From positions 18,231 through 80,086 of the forward strand of contig DFOA01000035.1 in the NCBI GenBank assembly GCA_002381185.1: a DNA stretch of 61,856 nt, written 5' to 3'. Shown here one piece after another: positions 7,764 to 15,857 of the stretch (its first letter is position 1; each line of letters begins with the position of its first letter). The notes below the pieces were generated by a model. It searched no databases and was not told where the DNA came from. It saw only the letters and a list, made by a program, of their open reading frames with translations. A program made the translations under genes and the position numbers. The stretch is from Firmicutes bacterium UBA3553. Lineage in GTDB: Bacteria > Bacillota > Clostridia > Tissierellales > Sedimentibacteraceae.

Positions 7764-8591
7764 CTATACTTTTCCCGCTTTCGCTTCTGCTCGAAAGTCC
7801 GTAGGTGAAATACCTGTGACTTTCTTGAATATTCTGCTGAAATAATAGGAATTTATATATCCCGCGCACTCTGCTACCTGTATAACAGGGCAGTCGCATA
7901 TTCTCAGAAGTTCTTTGGAACGCTCGATTCGAAGGCCTGTTAAATACCGGATGGGTGCCATTCCGATATGTCTTTGGAACAGCTCCGCAAATCGTTTCCC
8001 ATCCATGCCGTACTGCGCCGCAAGCTCTGTGATAGAAAACTGCCTCGAATAGTTTTCATGCATAAAAGCAACGGCATCCTCAATTAAGTCGCCACAGTTA
8101 TCACGATGCTGTCGGATGGCTGACACAACAATTTCCTCAATCAAATTGTGAAATAACGAACGGCTTCGCAGAGCCGCCGCACTACCCGGCGTGGCTGAGC
8201 TGGTAATGAGCTGGTTTGCTATATCAAACAGACGGGGATTTGTCCCGACTGGAATGTTGAAGTTAGAATAAGAAAGCGATGAGGAATGTACGTGCTGGGG
8301 GACCTGATAATGAAACAACGCATATCGCCATGTCTTATTCCCAATTACTTTTTTATCCAGGTGTATACCTGGGCTCCCATGAAACACCATGCCGGGCGTC
8401 ATGACATAAGGTACGCCGTTTAATGTAAAGCAGGCGCTTCCTTCAAGAGGAATGACAAATCCACAAAACTTAGGTGCGGTCTGCGAGTTGGCAATAGAGC
8501 TGCCTGGAGGGATGTAATATTGACTAGCGCCCGCAAAAGTTATATTTGTTCTTGCGTAATAATCTGCAAGCTCGTTGATATTAATTTTCAT
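7764..8591 (-). CDS. AraC-family transcriptional regulator
   Basis: 275 residues. The N-terminal half (about 1-150) is a cupin-like sensor with GSACFTLNGVPYVMTPGMVFHGSPG. The C-terminal 100 residues contain two helix-turn-helix motifs (SITELAAQYGMDGKRFAELFQRHIGMAPIRYL and VIQVAECAGYINSYYFSRIFKKVTGISPTDFR). It is followed, about 100 bases on, by the binding-protein gene on the same strand, and both carry the shared operator-like sequence. Regulation of iron-chelate uptake and of itself is inferred. GC content is high, as for its partner. Confidence 0.88.
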   Translation of the reverse strand: MKININELADYYARTNITFAGASQYYIPPGSSIANSQTAPKFCGFVIPLEGSACFTLNGVPYVMTPGMVFHGSPGIHLDKKVIGNKTWRYALFHYQVPQHVHSSSLSYSNFNIPVGTNPRLFDIANQLITSSATPGSAAALRSRSLFHNLIEEIVVSAIRQHRDNCGDLIEDAVAFMHENYSRQFSITELAAQYGMDGKRFAELFQRHIGMAPIRYLTGLRIERSKELLRICDCPVIQVAECAGYINSYYFSRIFKKVTGISPTDFRAEAKAGKV

Positions 8592-8669
8592 GATAGTTTC
8601 ACCCTTTCGACATCATAACGTTATGGATTATATGATTATCTGACGTTGCCTCACAGCAATAGTCAATGA

Positions 8670-8687
8670 GGTTAGTCTTGTATAACC
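8670..8687 (-). promoter_or_regulatory. Probable autoregulatory operator of the AraC gene
   Basis: GGTTAGTCTTGTATAACC, an inverted repeat GGTTA-N8-TAACC, is nearly identical to 7685-7701. A further palindrome, CATAACGTTATG, lies nearer the gene start at about 8625-8636. Confidence 0.5.
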
Positions 8688-8857
8688 ATTTTATAATACC
8701 ATAATTTCGACAATTTTACAATGATAAACGGTATACCAATTATCGACGAAAGCCGACGTCATAATAGCGATGAAAAGAAAAAATAAAAACCTGGAATTGT
8801 TGTATTTATATATTTAAAAATTATACTTGTATTTTTATATTATTTTAGTAAAAGGTT

Positions 8858-8926
8858 CAGCTAAAATTCACTACTAACAGACAGGTGTTGGAAATGGTTG
8901 GTTTCTTTCTATTTATGTGGTAAAAT
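8858..8926 (+). promoter_or_regulatory. Duplicated promoter region, copy 1 (sigma-A)
   Basis: -35 TTGGTT at 8898-8903, 17-base spacer, -10 TAAAAT at 8921-8926. The region from 8858 on is repeated at 9909-9977 with a few differences, showing that promoter and gene were duplicated together. Confidence 0.65.
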
Positions 8927-8968
8927 ATTACTGTGATCATTATAAGTTATCAAATGGAGACAGAGCAG

Positions 8969-9223
8969 ATGATGCATAAGCAAAATGCTAACGATTTAGT
9001 ACCTATAAGAGATGAATATATTCGAAAAGTTACAGTAGGTGAGATAAAGCCACAATGCTCCTATTCTCTCATTGAATATGACACGAGTTGGCTTGAATTA
9101 TTTGACAAGGAAGCAAATCGTATTCGTTCCGTGCTTGGTAACAGAGTATTGCAAGACTATGCGGATGCAAAGGCTTCCAACGTTAAGGAAATCATGGACC
9201 GGTCAAATGCAGACGAACAGTAA
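8969..9223 (+). pseudogene. GrpB-family (UPF0157) gene with large in-frame deletion
   Basis: A shortened copy of the intact gene at 10021-10620. It follows that gene up to VLGNRVLQ and then jumps to DYADAKASNVKEIMDR near the end, losing about 336 bases (112 codons). The junction is at a TGCAA that also occurs at both ends of the missing part, so slippage or recombination at microhomology is likely. The frame is kept, giving about 84 residues, but the nucleotidyltransferase-like core (LEHVGSTSVPGLCAKPIIDI) is gone. Start is ATG 8969 or 8972. Confidence 0.85.
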
Positions 9224-9301
9224 ATCAGAGGATAAAAAGATACCATATTTACGCTGACTAATAGTTAGATGTGACTCTGGTACAAAAGAAGGAGGGATAT
9301 T

Positions 9302-9847
9302 TTGAACCAATTACGGACGCTATGCGTGATGGGCACATTCGACAGTCGAACTACCCAAGAAGTATACCAAATTAAAGAAAAACTAAAAATGCAAGGTATC
9401 ACTATTGATGTATATGAACCTCATATAACGTTTGGTATTTATACAGAACTAGATGAAGCGAGTCTGCTTAAGTGGGTCGACAAGATTGCAAAGCAGCATA
9501 AAAGAATTCAGATTTGTTTTAACCATTTTGGATTTTTCTCTGATGCCCGCCTATGCTTTTTAGCACCATGCTCCAGTTATAGCTTATTGGAACTCCATTC
9601 AAGCATACATGAAAAATACGATAACTGCTGCATGGATAAAGGATGTTTATATTCGGTTAAACAAAAAAATTGGACTCCGCATATGACGATTGCTTCGGTT
9701 GATCTCGGGCAGGAAGAAAAGTTGCTTTCAACTCTTTGGGAAAATTTTTCGCCATTTACATCAGAACTCACCAGACTGAAAATAACTGCTTCTGATACTA
9801 GCAAAGATATAGGTGTGTTTGAACTAGAAGTAAATGATTATACCTGA
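9302..9847 (+). CDS. 2'-5' RNA ligase / cyclic phosphodiesterase-like protein
   Basis: 181 residues. The start is TTG 9302, chosen because a strong AAGGAGGG lies just upstream. The two HxTx motifs of the 2H phosphoesterase superfamily are HITFG at about residue 41 and HMTIA at about residue 123, one per half of a bilobed fold. Such enzymes cleave or ligate 2',3'- or 2'-5' phosphodiester bonds in RNA or nucleotides. It lies between the two copies of the GrpB-like gene. Confidence 0.8.
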   Translation: MNQLRTLCVMGTFDSRTTQEVYQIKEKLKMQGITIDVYEPHITFGIYTELDEASLLKWVDKIAKQHKRIQICFNHFGFFSDARLCFLAPCSSYSLLELHSSIHEKYDNCCMDKGCLYSVKQKNWTPHMTIASVDLGQEEKLLSTLWENFSPFTSELTRLKITASDTSKDIGVFELEVNDYT

Positions 9848-9948
9848 TAACTGAAAATGGTATTGGGGAAGCATGAAAATTTGGCTAGAGATGGACTATG
9901 CAGTTTTGCAGCTAAAATTCACTGTTAACAAACTGATGTTGGAAATGG

Positions 9949-9977
9949 TTGGTTTCTTTTTATTTATGTGGTAAAAT
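9949..9977 (+). promoter_or_regulatory. Sigma-A promoter of the GrpB-family gene, copy 2
   Basis: -35 TTGGTT at 9949-9954, 17-base spacer, -10 TAAAAT at 9972-9977; identical elements to 8898-8926. Confidence 0.65.
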
Positions 9978-10020
9978 ATTACTGTACATCATTATAAATT
10001 ATAAAATGGAGGCAGAGCAG

Positions 10021-10620
10021 ATGACACATAAGCAAAATGCTCACAATTCCGCATCTGTGAGTGATGAATATATTCAAGAAGTTACAGTAGGGGAGGTAAA
10101 GCCGCACAATGCGCCTATTACTCTCATTGAATATGACCCGTGTTGGCCTGAATTATTTGACAAGGAAGCAAAGCATATTCATTCCGTGCTTGGTAACAGA
10201 GTATTGCAGTTGGAGCATGTTGGCTCAACTTCGGTACCGGGTTTGTGTGCCAAGCCAATTATTGATATACTTTTGGTTCTAGAGGATACTTCAGATGAGC
10301 AGTCCTATGTTCCGGATATGGAGACAGCGGGATACATACTTCGGATACGAGAGCCGGACTGGTTTCAGCATCGTATGTTTAAGGGACCAGACACTAATAT
10401 CAACCTACACGTGTTTAGCGAGGGTACATCGGAGATAAAACGAATGCTTCTCTTTCGCGATTGGCTGCGGACCAATGACACTGACCGGGAAAACTATGCG
10501 CGTGTCAAGCGTGATCTTGCCCTGCATGTTTGGAGGAATGTGCAAAACTATGCAGATGCGAAGACTTCCATAGTTAATGAAATCATGGACCGGGCAAATG
10601 CATACGAACAAAATAGATAA
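10021..10620 (+). CDS. GrpB-family protein (UPF0157), intact copy
   Basis: 199 residues from ATG 10021, with GGAGG at 10008-10012. The GrpB family is a nucleotidyltransferase-fold group. The core is present: LEHVGSTSVPGLCAKPIIDILLVLED (G-S-T plus the DIxxxxED acidic residues) at about 62-87, then HRMFKGPDTNINLHVFSEG and RDWLRTND. Biochemical function is not established for most members. The N-terminal 20 residues are shared with the deleted copy at 8969. Confidence 0.85.
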   Translation: MTHKQNAHNSASVSDEYIQEVTVGEVKPHNAPITLIEYDPCWPELFDKEAKHIHSVLGNRVLQLEHVGSTSVPGLCAKPIIDILLVLEDTSDEQSYVPDMETAGYILRIREPDWFQHRMFKGPDTNINLHVFSEGTSEIKRMLLFRDWLRTNDTDRENYARVKRDLALHVWRNVQNYADAKTSIVNEIMDRANAYEQNR

Positions 10621-10689
10621 GTTAGTGTTTTTATGTTAAATTACATTCACTTATGAAAAATTTAAATACAATATAGAAAAAGTAAACAC

Positions 10690-10730
10690 AAACCTGACTT
10701 TAACATCCGTTAAAGTAGGGTTTGTTTTTT
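10690..10730 (+). terminator. Intrinsic terminator after the GrpB-family gene
   Basis: AAACCTGACTTTAAC (from 10690) pairs with GTTAAAGTAGGGTTT with a small internal mismatch; loop ATCC, then GTTTTTTT. Confidence 0.75.
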
Positions 10731-10751
10731 TATAGTCCCGCGAATTGCCTG

Positions 10752-10778
10752 AAATAATTATTTAAAAAATAATTATTT
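10752..10778 (+). repeat. Two copies of a 12-bp palindrome upstream of the ECF sigma gene
   Basis: AAATAATTATTT occurs at 10752-10763 and 10767-10778, 15 bases apart start to start. A TATAAT lies at 10810-10815 without a good -35. The repeats sit where an activator or repressor would bind. Confidence 0.5.
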
Positions 10779-10839
10779 ATTTGTGCAGTAATTTATAATT
10801 TAATTGCGTTATAATAAATGCATGGAAAGGAGGGGAGGC

Positions 10840-11400
10840 ATGGAAAGGGAAAGCTTGTTAATAAAAGAGTCAATTGAAGGCAGCGAGAAGGCTTTTGCCA
10901 ATATAGTCAATAATTATAAGAATTATGTTTTTGCAATTATTTTAAATTTCATCAAGGACCATGGAGAGGCTGAGAATGTGGCACAGGAAGTATTTCTGCA
11001 AATCTATACCTCACTTCCCACCTATGATAATGATAACTTTAAGGCATGGATCAGCAAGATAGCAGCAAATAAGTCTATAGACTGGATAAGGAGAAAGAAG
11101 ACGAAGTTTCGTGAAGAAGCAGTTGAAAATACCATGGATTTAATAGACAGCACAGCTTCAGATAAAAATAATCCTGAAATATCCATAGTAGACAAGGAAA
11201 GAAAAGAAGTTCTCATAAGAGCCTTGAATAATATGCCGGAAATATACAGAGTCGTTATCGAAAAGTTTTACTTTCAGGAAAAATCCTATGAAATGATTGC
11301 AAAGGAAGAAGATATACCTATAAAGACCATAGCATCAAGACTTTATAGAGCAAAGATATTATTAAAAGAGAAATGGAGGGAAGAAAATGAAACATTATGA
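10840..11400 (+). CDS. ECF-type RNA polymerase sigma factor
   Basis: 186 residues from ATG 10840, directly after AGGAGGGGAGGC; an upstream in-frame TTG at 10804 is unlikely. Region 2 covers about residues 12-80 (AFANIVNNYKNYVFAIILN, AENVAQEVFLQIY, FKAWISKIAANKSIDWIRRKK). Region 4 covers about 125-180 (NMPEIYRVVIEKFYFQEKSYEMIAKEEDIPIKTIASRLYRAKILLKEKW). It directs RNA polymerase to envelope-stress promoters, by analogy. It overlaps the downstream anti-sigma gene by 14 bases, the usual ECF pairing. Confidence 0.92.
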   Translation: MERESLLIKESIEGSEKAFANIVNNYKNYVFAIILNFIKDHGEAENVAQEVFLQIYTSLPTYDNDNFKAWISKIAANKSIDWIRRKKTKFREEAVENTMDLIDSTASDKNNPEISIVDKERKEVLIRALNNMPEIYRVVIEKFYFQEKSYEMIAKEEDIPIKTIASRLYRAKILLKEKWREENETL

Positions 11401-11869
11401 TTACATTGAGTGGCTTCTTTATAAAAATAAGATGTTGTCAAAAGAAAAATCAGAAGAGATGGAACAACATCTATATAACTGTGATACATGTATGGAAATT
11501 TTTCTATCCCTGATTGATGAAAAGGAAGCAGAACATGCTGGGGAAATTATATCCGATGATTTTACATTTAAAATAATAAATAATATCCCGAAGACGAAGA
11601 ACATCAAACCAAAAATTAGACAAACAAAAAAAGCATTTAATTATCAATTGGGTTATTATGCGGCAGTTGCCTCAGTAACAGTAATTTTAACCCTCAGTGG
11701 ATTCTATACTGGACTGGTGGATGCGGTGCCAAAGCTCTCAGCCTCAGTACAAATAACACAGGAACAAACAAATATAATAGCAGGTCTATCACATAGCATA
11801 GTAGATTCCACATCAAACCTTTTGTTCAGCATTGAAAATATTGATAGAAATAATAGGAGGAAAGAATAA
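11387..11869 (+). CDS. Anti-sigma factor, zinc-finger type with one membrane helix
   Basis: 160 residues. The N-terminal cytosolic domain has the ZAS-like His-x3-Cys-x2-Cys pattern in EQHLYNCDTCMEIF at about residues 26-39. One transmembrane helix lies at about 90-110 (AAVASVTVILTLSGFYTGLV), and an extracytoplasmic tail of about 50 residues follows. It should hold the preceding sigma factor inactive at the membrane. It overlaps the sigma gene and, by TAATG, the next gene. Confidence 0.85.
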   Translation: MKHYDYIEWLLYKNKMLSKEKSEEMEQHLYNCDTCMEIFLSLIDEKEAEHAGEIISDDFTFKIINNIPKTKNIKPKIRQTKKAFNYQLGYYAAVASVTVILTLSGFYTGLVDAVPKLSASVQITQEQTNIIAGLSHSIVDSTSNLLFSIENIDRNNRRKE

Positions 11870-12642
11870 TGAGAGATAAAAGTAAATTTATAGCATTTAT
11901 ATTTTCTGCCATACCGGGAATGGCACATTTATATATCGGGTTGAAAGAAAGAGCCTTAATATTTTTTATTTTGCTTGTTGTAGGAGTTACAGGCGGCATA
12001 GGCTTAGCTGTACTGACATATGAGGATACCTTTCTGGTACTTACAATTATAGGTTATCTTATATTGTGGTTGATTGCTTTAATAGATGTATTTTCAGCCT
12101 GGAGAAATATCGAAATAAAACAATTATATAATAATTCTGAGATGATTCGCGACATACCGGACAAAAAATTAAATAAGAAGAGTATTTCACTTGCATTGTC
12201 AGTGATACCGGGAGCAGGGCACATGTATCTGGGCTATCAGAAAAAAGGATTGATTATAATGGGAGCATTCTTCTTTTCCATATTTTTTATGGGATGGCTG
12301 GGAATATCGATGCTTTTGTTCTTACTGCCTCTAATATGGTTTTACAGCTTCTTTGATGCAATGCATATAGCAGATGATTCCCAGGAGGAGATAAAAAATC
12401 AAGCGTTGATTCTTCCGGATATAAAGCCTGAATGGATGGGATTTGCTTTGATTGGTATTGGTGTAATGATTATGTTGGAAAGAATACTGTATCCATTGAT
12501 TAATTATGAAATTCGCAGATATATACAAACATCGGTAGTATCCTTAATCTTTATTTTAGTCGGTATATATATCCTGGCAAAAAATAAAAAGAGCATAGTT
12601 GTAAACGATGAAACAGAAGAGGAGCATAATGATGAAGATTAA
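11869..12642 (+). CDS. Polytopic membrane protein with duplicated IPG-x-HxYxG motif
   Basis: 257 residues with about six to seven hydrophobic segments. Two internal repeats are visible: AFIFSAIPGMAHLYIGLKERALIFF at about residue 8 and ALSVIPGAGHMYLGYQKKGLIIM at about 107. Both resemble the TM2-domain pattern (PGxGHxYxG). The C-terminal tail is acidic (DETEEEHNDED). Function is unknown; placement between an anti-sigma factor and a LiaF-like protein suggests a membrane component of the same envelope-stress response. Confidence 0.7.
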   Translation: MRDKSKFIAFIFSAIPGMAHLYIGLKERALIFFILLVVGVTGGIGLAVLTYEDTFLVLTIIGYLILWLIALIDVFSAWRNIEIKQLYNNSEMIRDIPDKKLNKKSISLALSVIPGAGHMYLGYQKKGLIIMGAFFFSIFFMGWLGISMLLFLLPLIWFYSFFDAMHIADDSQEEIKNQALILPDIKPEWMGFALIGIGVMIMLERILYPLINYEIRRYIQTSVVSLIFILVGIYILAKNKKSIVVNDETEEEHNDED

Positions 12643-13507
12643 ACGAGTTGGAACTATTTCAATGGCCATAGTATTAATAGCATTTGGAGTAATTTTATTT
12701 CTGTCACAAGTAAATAAATTTTCTGCTCTGAATATGGTATTGAAAATATGGCCTGTGATATTAATATTAATAGGTTTGGAAGTACTATGGTACAGATATG
12801 CATCCAAGGACGAAGGGACAGTAATAAAATATGATTTGTTCAGCATATTTATCGTCTTGGTCATATTATTCGTTAATATAGGAATATTTGCTGTAAGTGA
12901 GAGCGGGTTAATAGGCAAATTTCAAAGCATGCTGCTGTCTGTAAACTACAATATGGATACAGCCATAAATGAATATGTAATTGACGAAAGCGTAAATAAA
13001 ATAATTATTGATGATATAAACAATTTGGCTATCAGATCGACGTCGGACAATAAAATAAGCGGCGTCAGCAAACTGAACGTTTATGCCGCAAGCAAAGAAG
13101 AAGCAAATAAATTGGCAGCCTCGGATAATATACGGTATGAAAAATCCGGTAATACATTATATGTTTATTCCGTAAATAACATAGAGAATAACTATAGTTA
13201 TTCAAATACGAGAAATCTTGAGATTTTTCTGCCTGAGAATATTGATGTAGAGGTAACGAATTGCTACAATCTGGATTTAATGTTCAGCGGTTTTAATAAT
13301 AAGTGGACCTTTGACGGGATTAACAGTGTAAATATCAGGCTTGATAAAATTTCAAATGTGACAATAAAAGCATTTGTGGAATCTTTAGATTTTTTAAGCG
13401 GAAATATTAAGTGGTCATTTAATAATTTCGGAGAATATGTAAACGGCGAAGGAGCCAATGTTATAAATATTCTTAACAGCAGAGACATAACAGTAAATGA
13501 AGTGTAA
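12632..13507 (+). CDS. LiaF/LiaI-like membrane protein with beta-rich C-terminal domain
   Basis: About 291 residues from ATG 12632, seven bases after AGAGGAG; ATG 12629 is equally in frame. The first 100 residues hold hydrophobic segments in the LiaI/LiaF pattern (LIAFGVILFLSQVNKFSALNMVLKIWPVILILIGLEVL). After a further helix, the rest is a strand-rich, adhesin-like domain (VDESVNKIIIDDINNLAIRSTS, FLPENIDVEVTNCYNLDLMF) as found in LiaF and DUF4097-type proteins. It overlaps the previous gene by 11 bases and ends the operon. Cell-envelope stress sensing is inferred. Confidence 0.75.
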   Translation: MKIKRVGTISMAIVLIAFGVILFLSQVNKFSALNMVLKIWPVILILIGLEVLWYRYASKDEGTVIKYDLFSIFIVLVILFVNIGIFAVSESGLIGKFQSMLLSVNYNMDTAINEYVIDESVNKIIIDDINNLAIRSTSDNKISGVSKLNVYAASKEEANKLAASDNIRYEKSGNTLYVYSVNNIENNYSYSNTRNLEIFLPENIDVEVTNCYNLDLMFSGFNNKWTFDGINSVNIRLDKISNVTIKAFVESLDFLSGNIKWSFNNFGEYVNGEGANVINILNSRDITVNEV

Positions 13508-13528
13508 AAGAGCCAATGGGCTCTTTTA
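13505..13528 (+). terminator. Terminator of the ECF sigma operon
   Basis: TAAAAGAGCC at 13505-13514 pairs perfectly with GGCTCTTTTA at 13519-13528 around AATG; the stem includes the stop codon of the preceding gene. Confidence 0.85.
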
Positions 13529-13649
13529 TATTTCATTTTTTTCTAAGATACATTCATGTACTTTATTTCTAAAGTAAAAATCGTTTGTAAAACGTTTCCT
13601 TTTATTATATAATAATATAAAATATTATTTCATAGCTTAAGAGGGTGAA

Positions 13650-14936
13650 ATGAGAAAAAAGCAAAGAATGTTAATTTTTGCACTTGTTATTACTGCAACT
13701 TCACAATTCTACTTAAATTTCATTATTGATGGTTTCAGGATATCGACATCAGTTATAATTTTACCGATTTTTCTTATAACGTATGATGATGTAAGCAGTG
13801 TTCACACTTCATTATTAACAGCTCTTATAGTATTTATTGTCAGAAGCTTTGTGCTTTTAATCAGCGGTACAGAGTTGAGCCAGGCTGTTTATATTGTGAT
13901 ACCGGGTTCTCTTTTTTATGTAATTTATGGTATTATATTCAGCTTGAAAAAATTAATACCGAATAACTCGTTATTAAAAATGGTATTTCTGGTATTTATA
14001 TGTGACTTTTTCTCTAATATTATTGAAGTATTTCTAAGAATGAACATGTTAAACCGTGGAGTCGATTATAAAGATATTTTTGCTTTGTTTCTGATAGCTG
14101 TTATTAGAACATTCATTGCAATGACAGTCTTGGTATTGATAAGAAATTATAAAGTACTGCTTACTAAAGAAGAACATGAGGTCAGGTATCAAAATTTGAT
14201 TTTACTAATTGCTGATCTAAAGAGTGAAATATATTTTATGAAAAAAAATTCTGATGATATAGAACATATAATGAGCAATTCTTACATCATGTATGAAAAG
14301 CTTTTGCTATCAAATCAAGATGAAGATATTAAAGATTTATCATTAAATATTACGAAAGATATCCATGAAATTAAAAAGGATTATATTCATGTAATAAAAG
14401 GAATAGAAAATACCTTGACTAAAGAATTCAAGTTGTCTGAAATGAGCATTAAGGATATTTTTTATATACTCAGAGAAAGTACTTACAGATTAAATGAGAA
14501 TAATAGAAATAATTTATATCTTGATTTTAAATATAAGTCTAACTTTTATACCAGGAATCACTTCCAGCTTATGTCAATATTAAAAAACATAGTAAATAAT
14601 GCAATAGAATCTATCGATATGACCAAAAAAAATAATTTTATTAAAATATATTACAAATCAGATAAAAAAAATCATATTTTTACTATAGCGGACAGCGGCA
14701 AAGGAATATCTCCGCAAAATATGAAATATATTTACAATCCTGGATTCTCCACAAAATTTGATTATAATACAGGAGATGTTAACAGAGGTATTGGACTTTA
14801 TCATGTTAAAACATTGGTTGTAAATCATTTCAAAGGTACAATAAATGTAGCATCTGAAGTTGATGTCGGAACTGAATTTACCATTAAAATACCTATTGCC
14901 AATATGGAGGTTGATGATGAGAATATACATTATTGA
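13650..14936 (+). CDS. Sensor histidine kinase, GlnK (YcbA)-like
   Basis: 428 residues. About five to six membrane helices fill residues 8-170. A SpoOB-type dimerisation segment follows (DIHEIKKDYIHVIKGIENTL, candidate phospho-His in DIHEIKKD). The C-terminal ATPase domain has N box NIVNNAIESID, G1 DSGKGIS and G2 GIGLYHVKTLV. The next gene has the YcbB output domain, so the pair resembles Bacillus subtilis GlnK-GlnL, which senses glutamine. Overlaps the regulator gene by 20 bases. The ligand here is not known. Confidence 0.85.
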   Translation: MRKKQRMLIFALVITATSQFYLNFIIDGFRISTSVIILPIFLITYDDVSSVHTSLLTALIVFIVRSFVLLISGTELSQAVYIVIPGSLFYVIYGIIFSLKKLIPNNSLLKMVFLVFICDFFSNIIEVFLRMNMLNRGVDYKDIFALFLIAVIRTFIAMTVLVLIRNYKVLLTKEEHEVRYQNLILLIADLKSEIYFMKKNSDDIEHIMSNSYIMYEKLLLSNQDEDIKDLSLNITKDIHEIKKDYIHVIKGIENTLTKEFKLSEMSIKDIFYILRESTYRLNENNRNNLYLDFKYKSNFYTRNHFQLMSILKNIVNNAIESIDMTKKNNFIKIYYKSDKKNHIFTIADSGKGISPQNMKYIYNPGFSTKFDYNTGDVNRGIGLYHVKTLVVNHFKGTINVASEVDVGTEFTIKIPIANMEVDDENIHY

Positions 14937-15747
14937 TGATGATATAACAGTGGTAAAAATGCTTGAAAACATAATAGAAGACAATGATTTGGGCACTATT
15001 TGCGGTAACGCCCTGGACGGAAACATCGGATTGGCTGAAATTACTGTACTTGAACCGGATATTGTTTTAGTTGATTTATTAATGCCCGGTAATGACGGAA
15101 TATCTGTAGTTAAGGAATTCAATAATAAAAAACTTAAGCCTGTTTTTATAATGATATCTCAAGTATCCTCTAAAAATATGGTAAGCAAGGCATATTCAGA
15201 AGGTGTTGATTTTTTTATCAATAAACCGATAAATATAATTGAAGTCACTACAGTAATAAAAAATGTAACAGAAAAAATAAATTATAAAAAAACATTAGAT
15301 AATATTCAAAATTTGATACACAAAGAAAGTAACACAAACATAATAAAACAGCCTTCGGAAACCAGAATTAAAAAAATACAATTAATACTGAACAAATTGG
15401 GAATGTCCGGCGAAAAGGGCGAAAAAGAAATATTGGAAATATGCAACTACTTAATTGTAAATGATAAAAATATGTCTGATTTAAATGTTAAAGATTTATG
15501 CAATAAACTAAGCACTAATTCAAAAAATATGGAACAAAGGATCAGGCGTGCAACTTCTAAGGGTTTAACCAATATTGCTTATTTGGGGATAGAGGACTAT
15601 ATGAATGATATCTTTATTATGTATGCCAACAGTCTCTTTAGTTTTGAAGATGTCAAGGCTCAGATGGATTACATAAGAGGCAAAAGCAAATTCGGCGGCA
15701 AAATAAATATTAAAAAGTTTATAGATGGATTGCTGATAAACAGTTGA
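14917..15747 (+). CDS. Response regulator with YcbB output domain, GlnL-like
   Basis: 276 residues from ATG 14917, six bases after GGAGG (ATG 14914 also in frame). The receiver domain is at the N-terminus: acidic pocket IIDDD, phospho-Asp in VLVDLLMPG at about residue 54. The C-terminal YcbB domain is nearly diagnostic: LGMSGEKGEKEILEIC, MEQRIRRATSKGLTNIAYLGIEDYMND, FEDVKAQMDYIRGKSKFGGKINIKKFIDG. It likely controls the TRAP genes that follow on the same strand. Confidence 0.88.
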   Translation: MRIYIIDDDITVVKMLENIIEDNDLGTICGNALDGNIGLAEITVLEPDIVLVDLLMPGNDGISVVKEFNNKKLKPVFIMISQVSSKNMVSKAYSEGVDFFINKPINIIEVTTVIKNVTEKINYKKTLDNIQNLIHKESNTNIIKQPSETRIKKIQLILNKLGMSGEKGEKEILEICNYLIVNDKNMSDLNVKDLCNKLSTNSKNMEQRIRRATSKGLTNIAYLGIEDYMNDIFIMYANSLFSFEDVKAQMDYIRGKSKFGGKINIKKFIDGLLINS

Positions 15748-15772
15748 TACAATTCAGGAAAATGTTTTTATT

Positions 15773-15817
15773 TTTTGTGATTATTTTTGTAGTTTTTTGA
15801 TACTTCAGCTATATAAT
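15773..15817 (+). promoter_or_regulatory. Candidate GlnL-type activator site and promoter of the TRAP operon
   Basis: TTTTGT at 15773-15778 and again at 15785-15790 form a direct repeat with 6 bases between, followed by TTTTTTGA at 15793-15800. A consensus -10 TATAAT lies at 15812-15817 but no good -35 is present, as expected for an activated promoter. B. subtilis GlnL is reported to bind TTTTGT-N4-TTTTGT; the spacing here differs by two bases. Confidence 0.5.
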
Positions 15818-15857
15818 CCCTAAAAGGTCAAACCTTAAAATTATGGAGGGTATTATA

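Noticed and set aside
10781..10815. Sigma-A promoter TTGTGC / TATAAT before the ECF sigma gene.
   Set aside because: Spacer would be 23 bases (or 7 to the nearer TATAAT), outside the usable range; only the -10-like sequence is noted.
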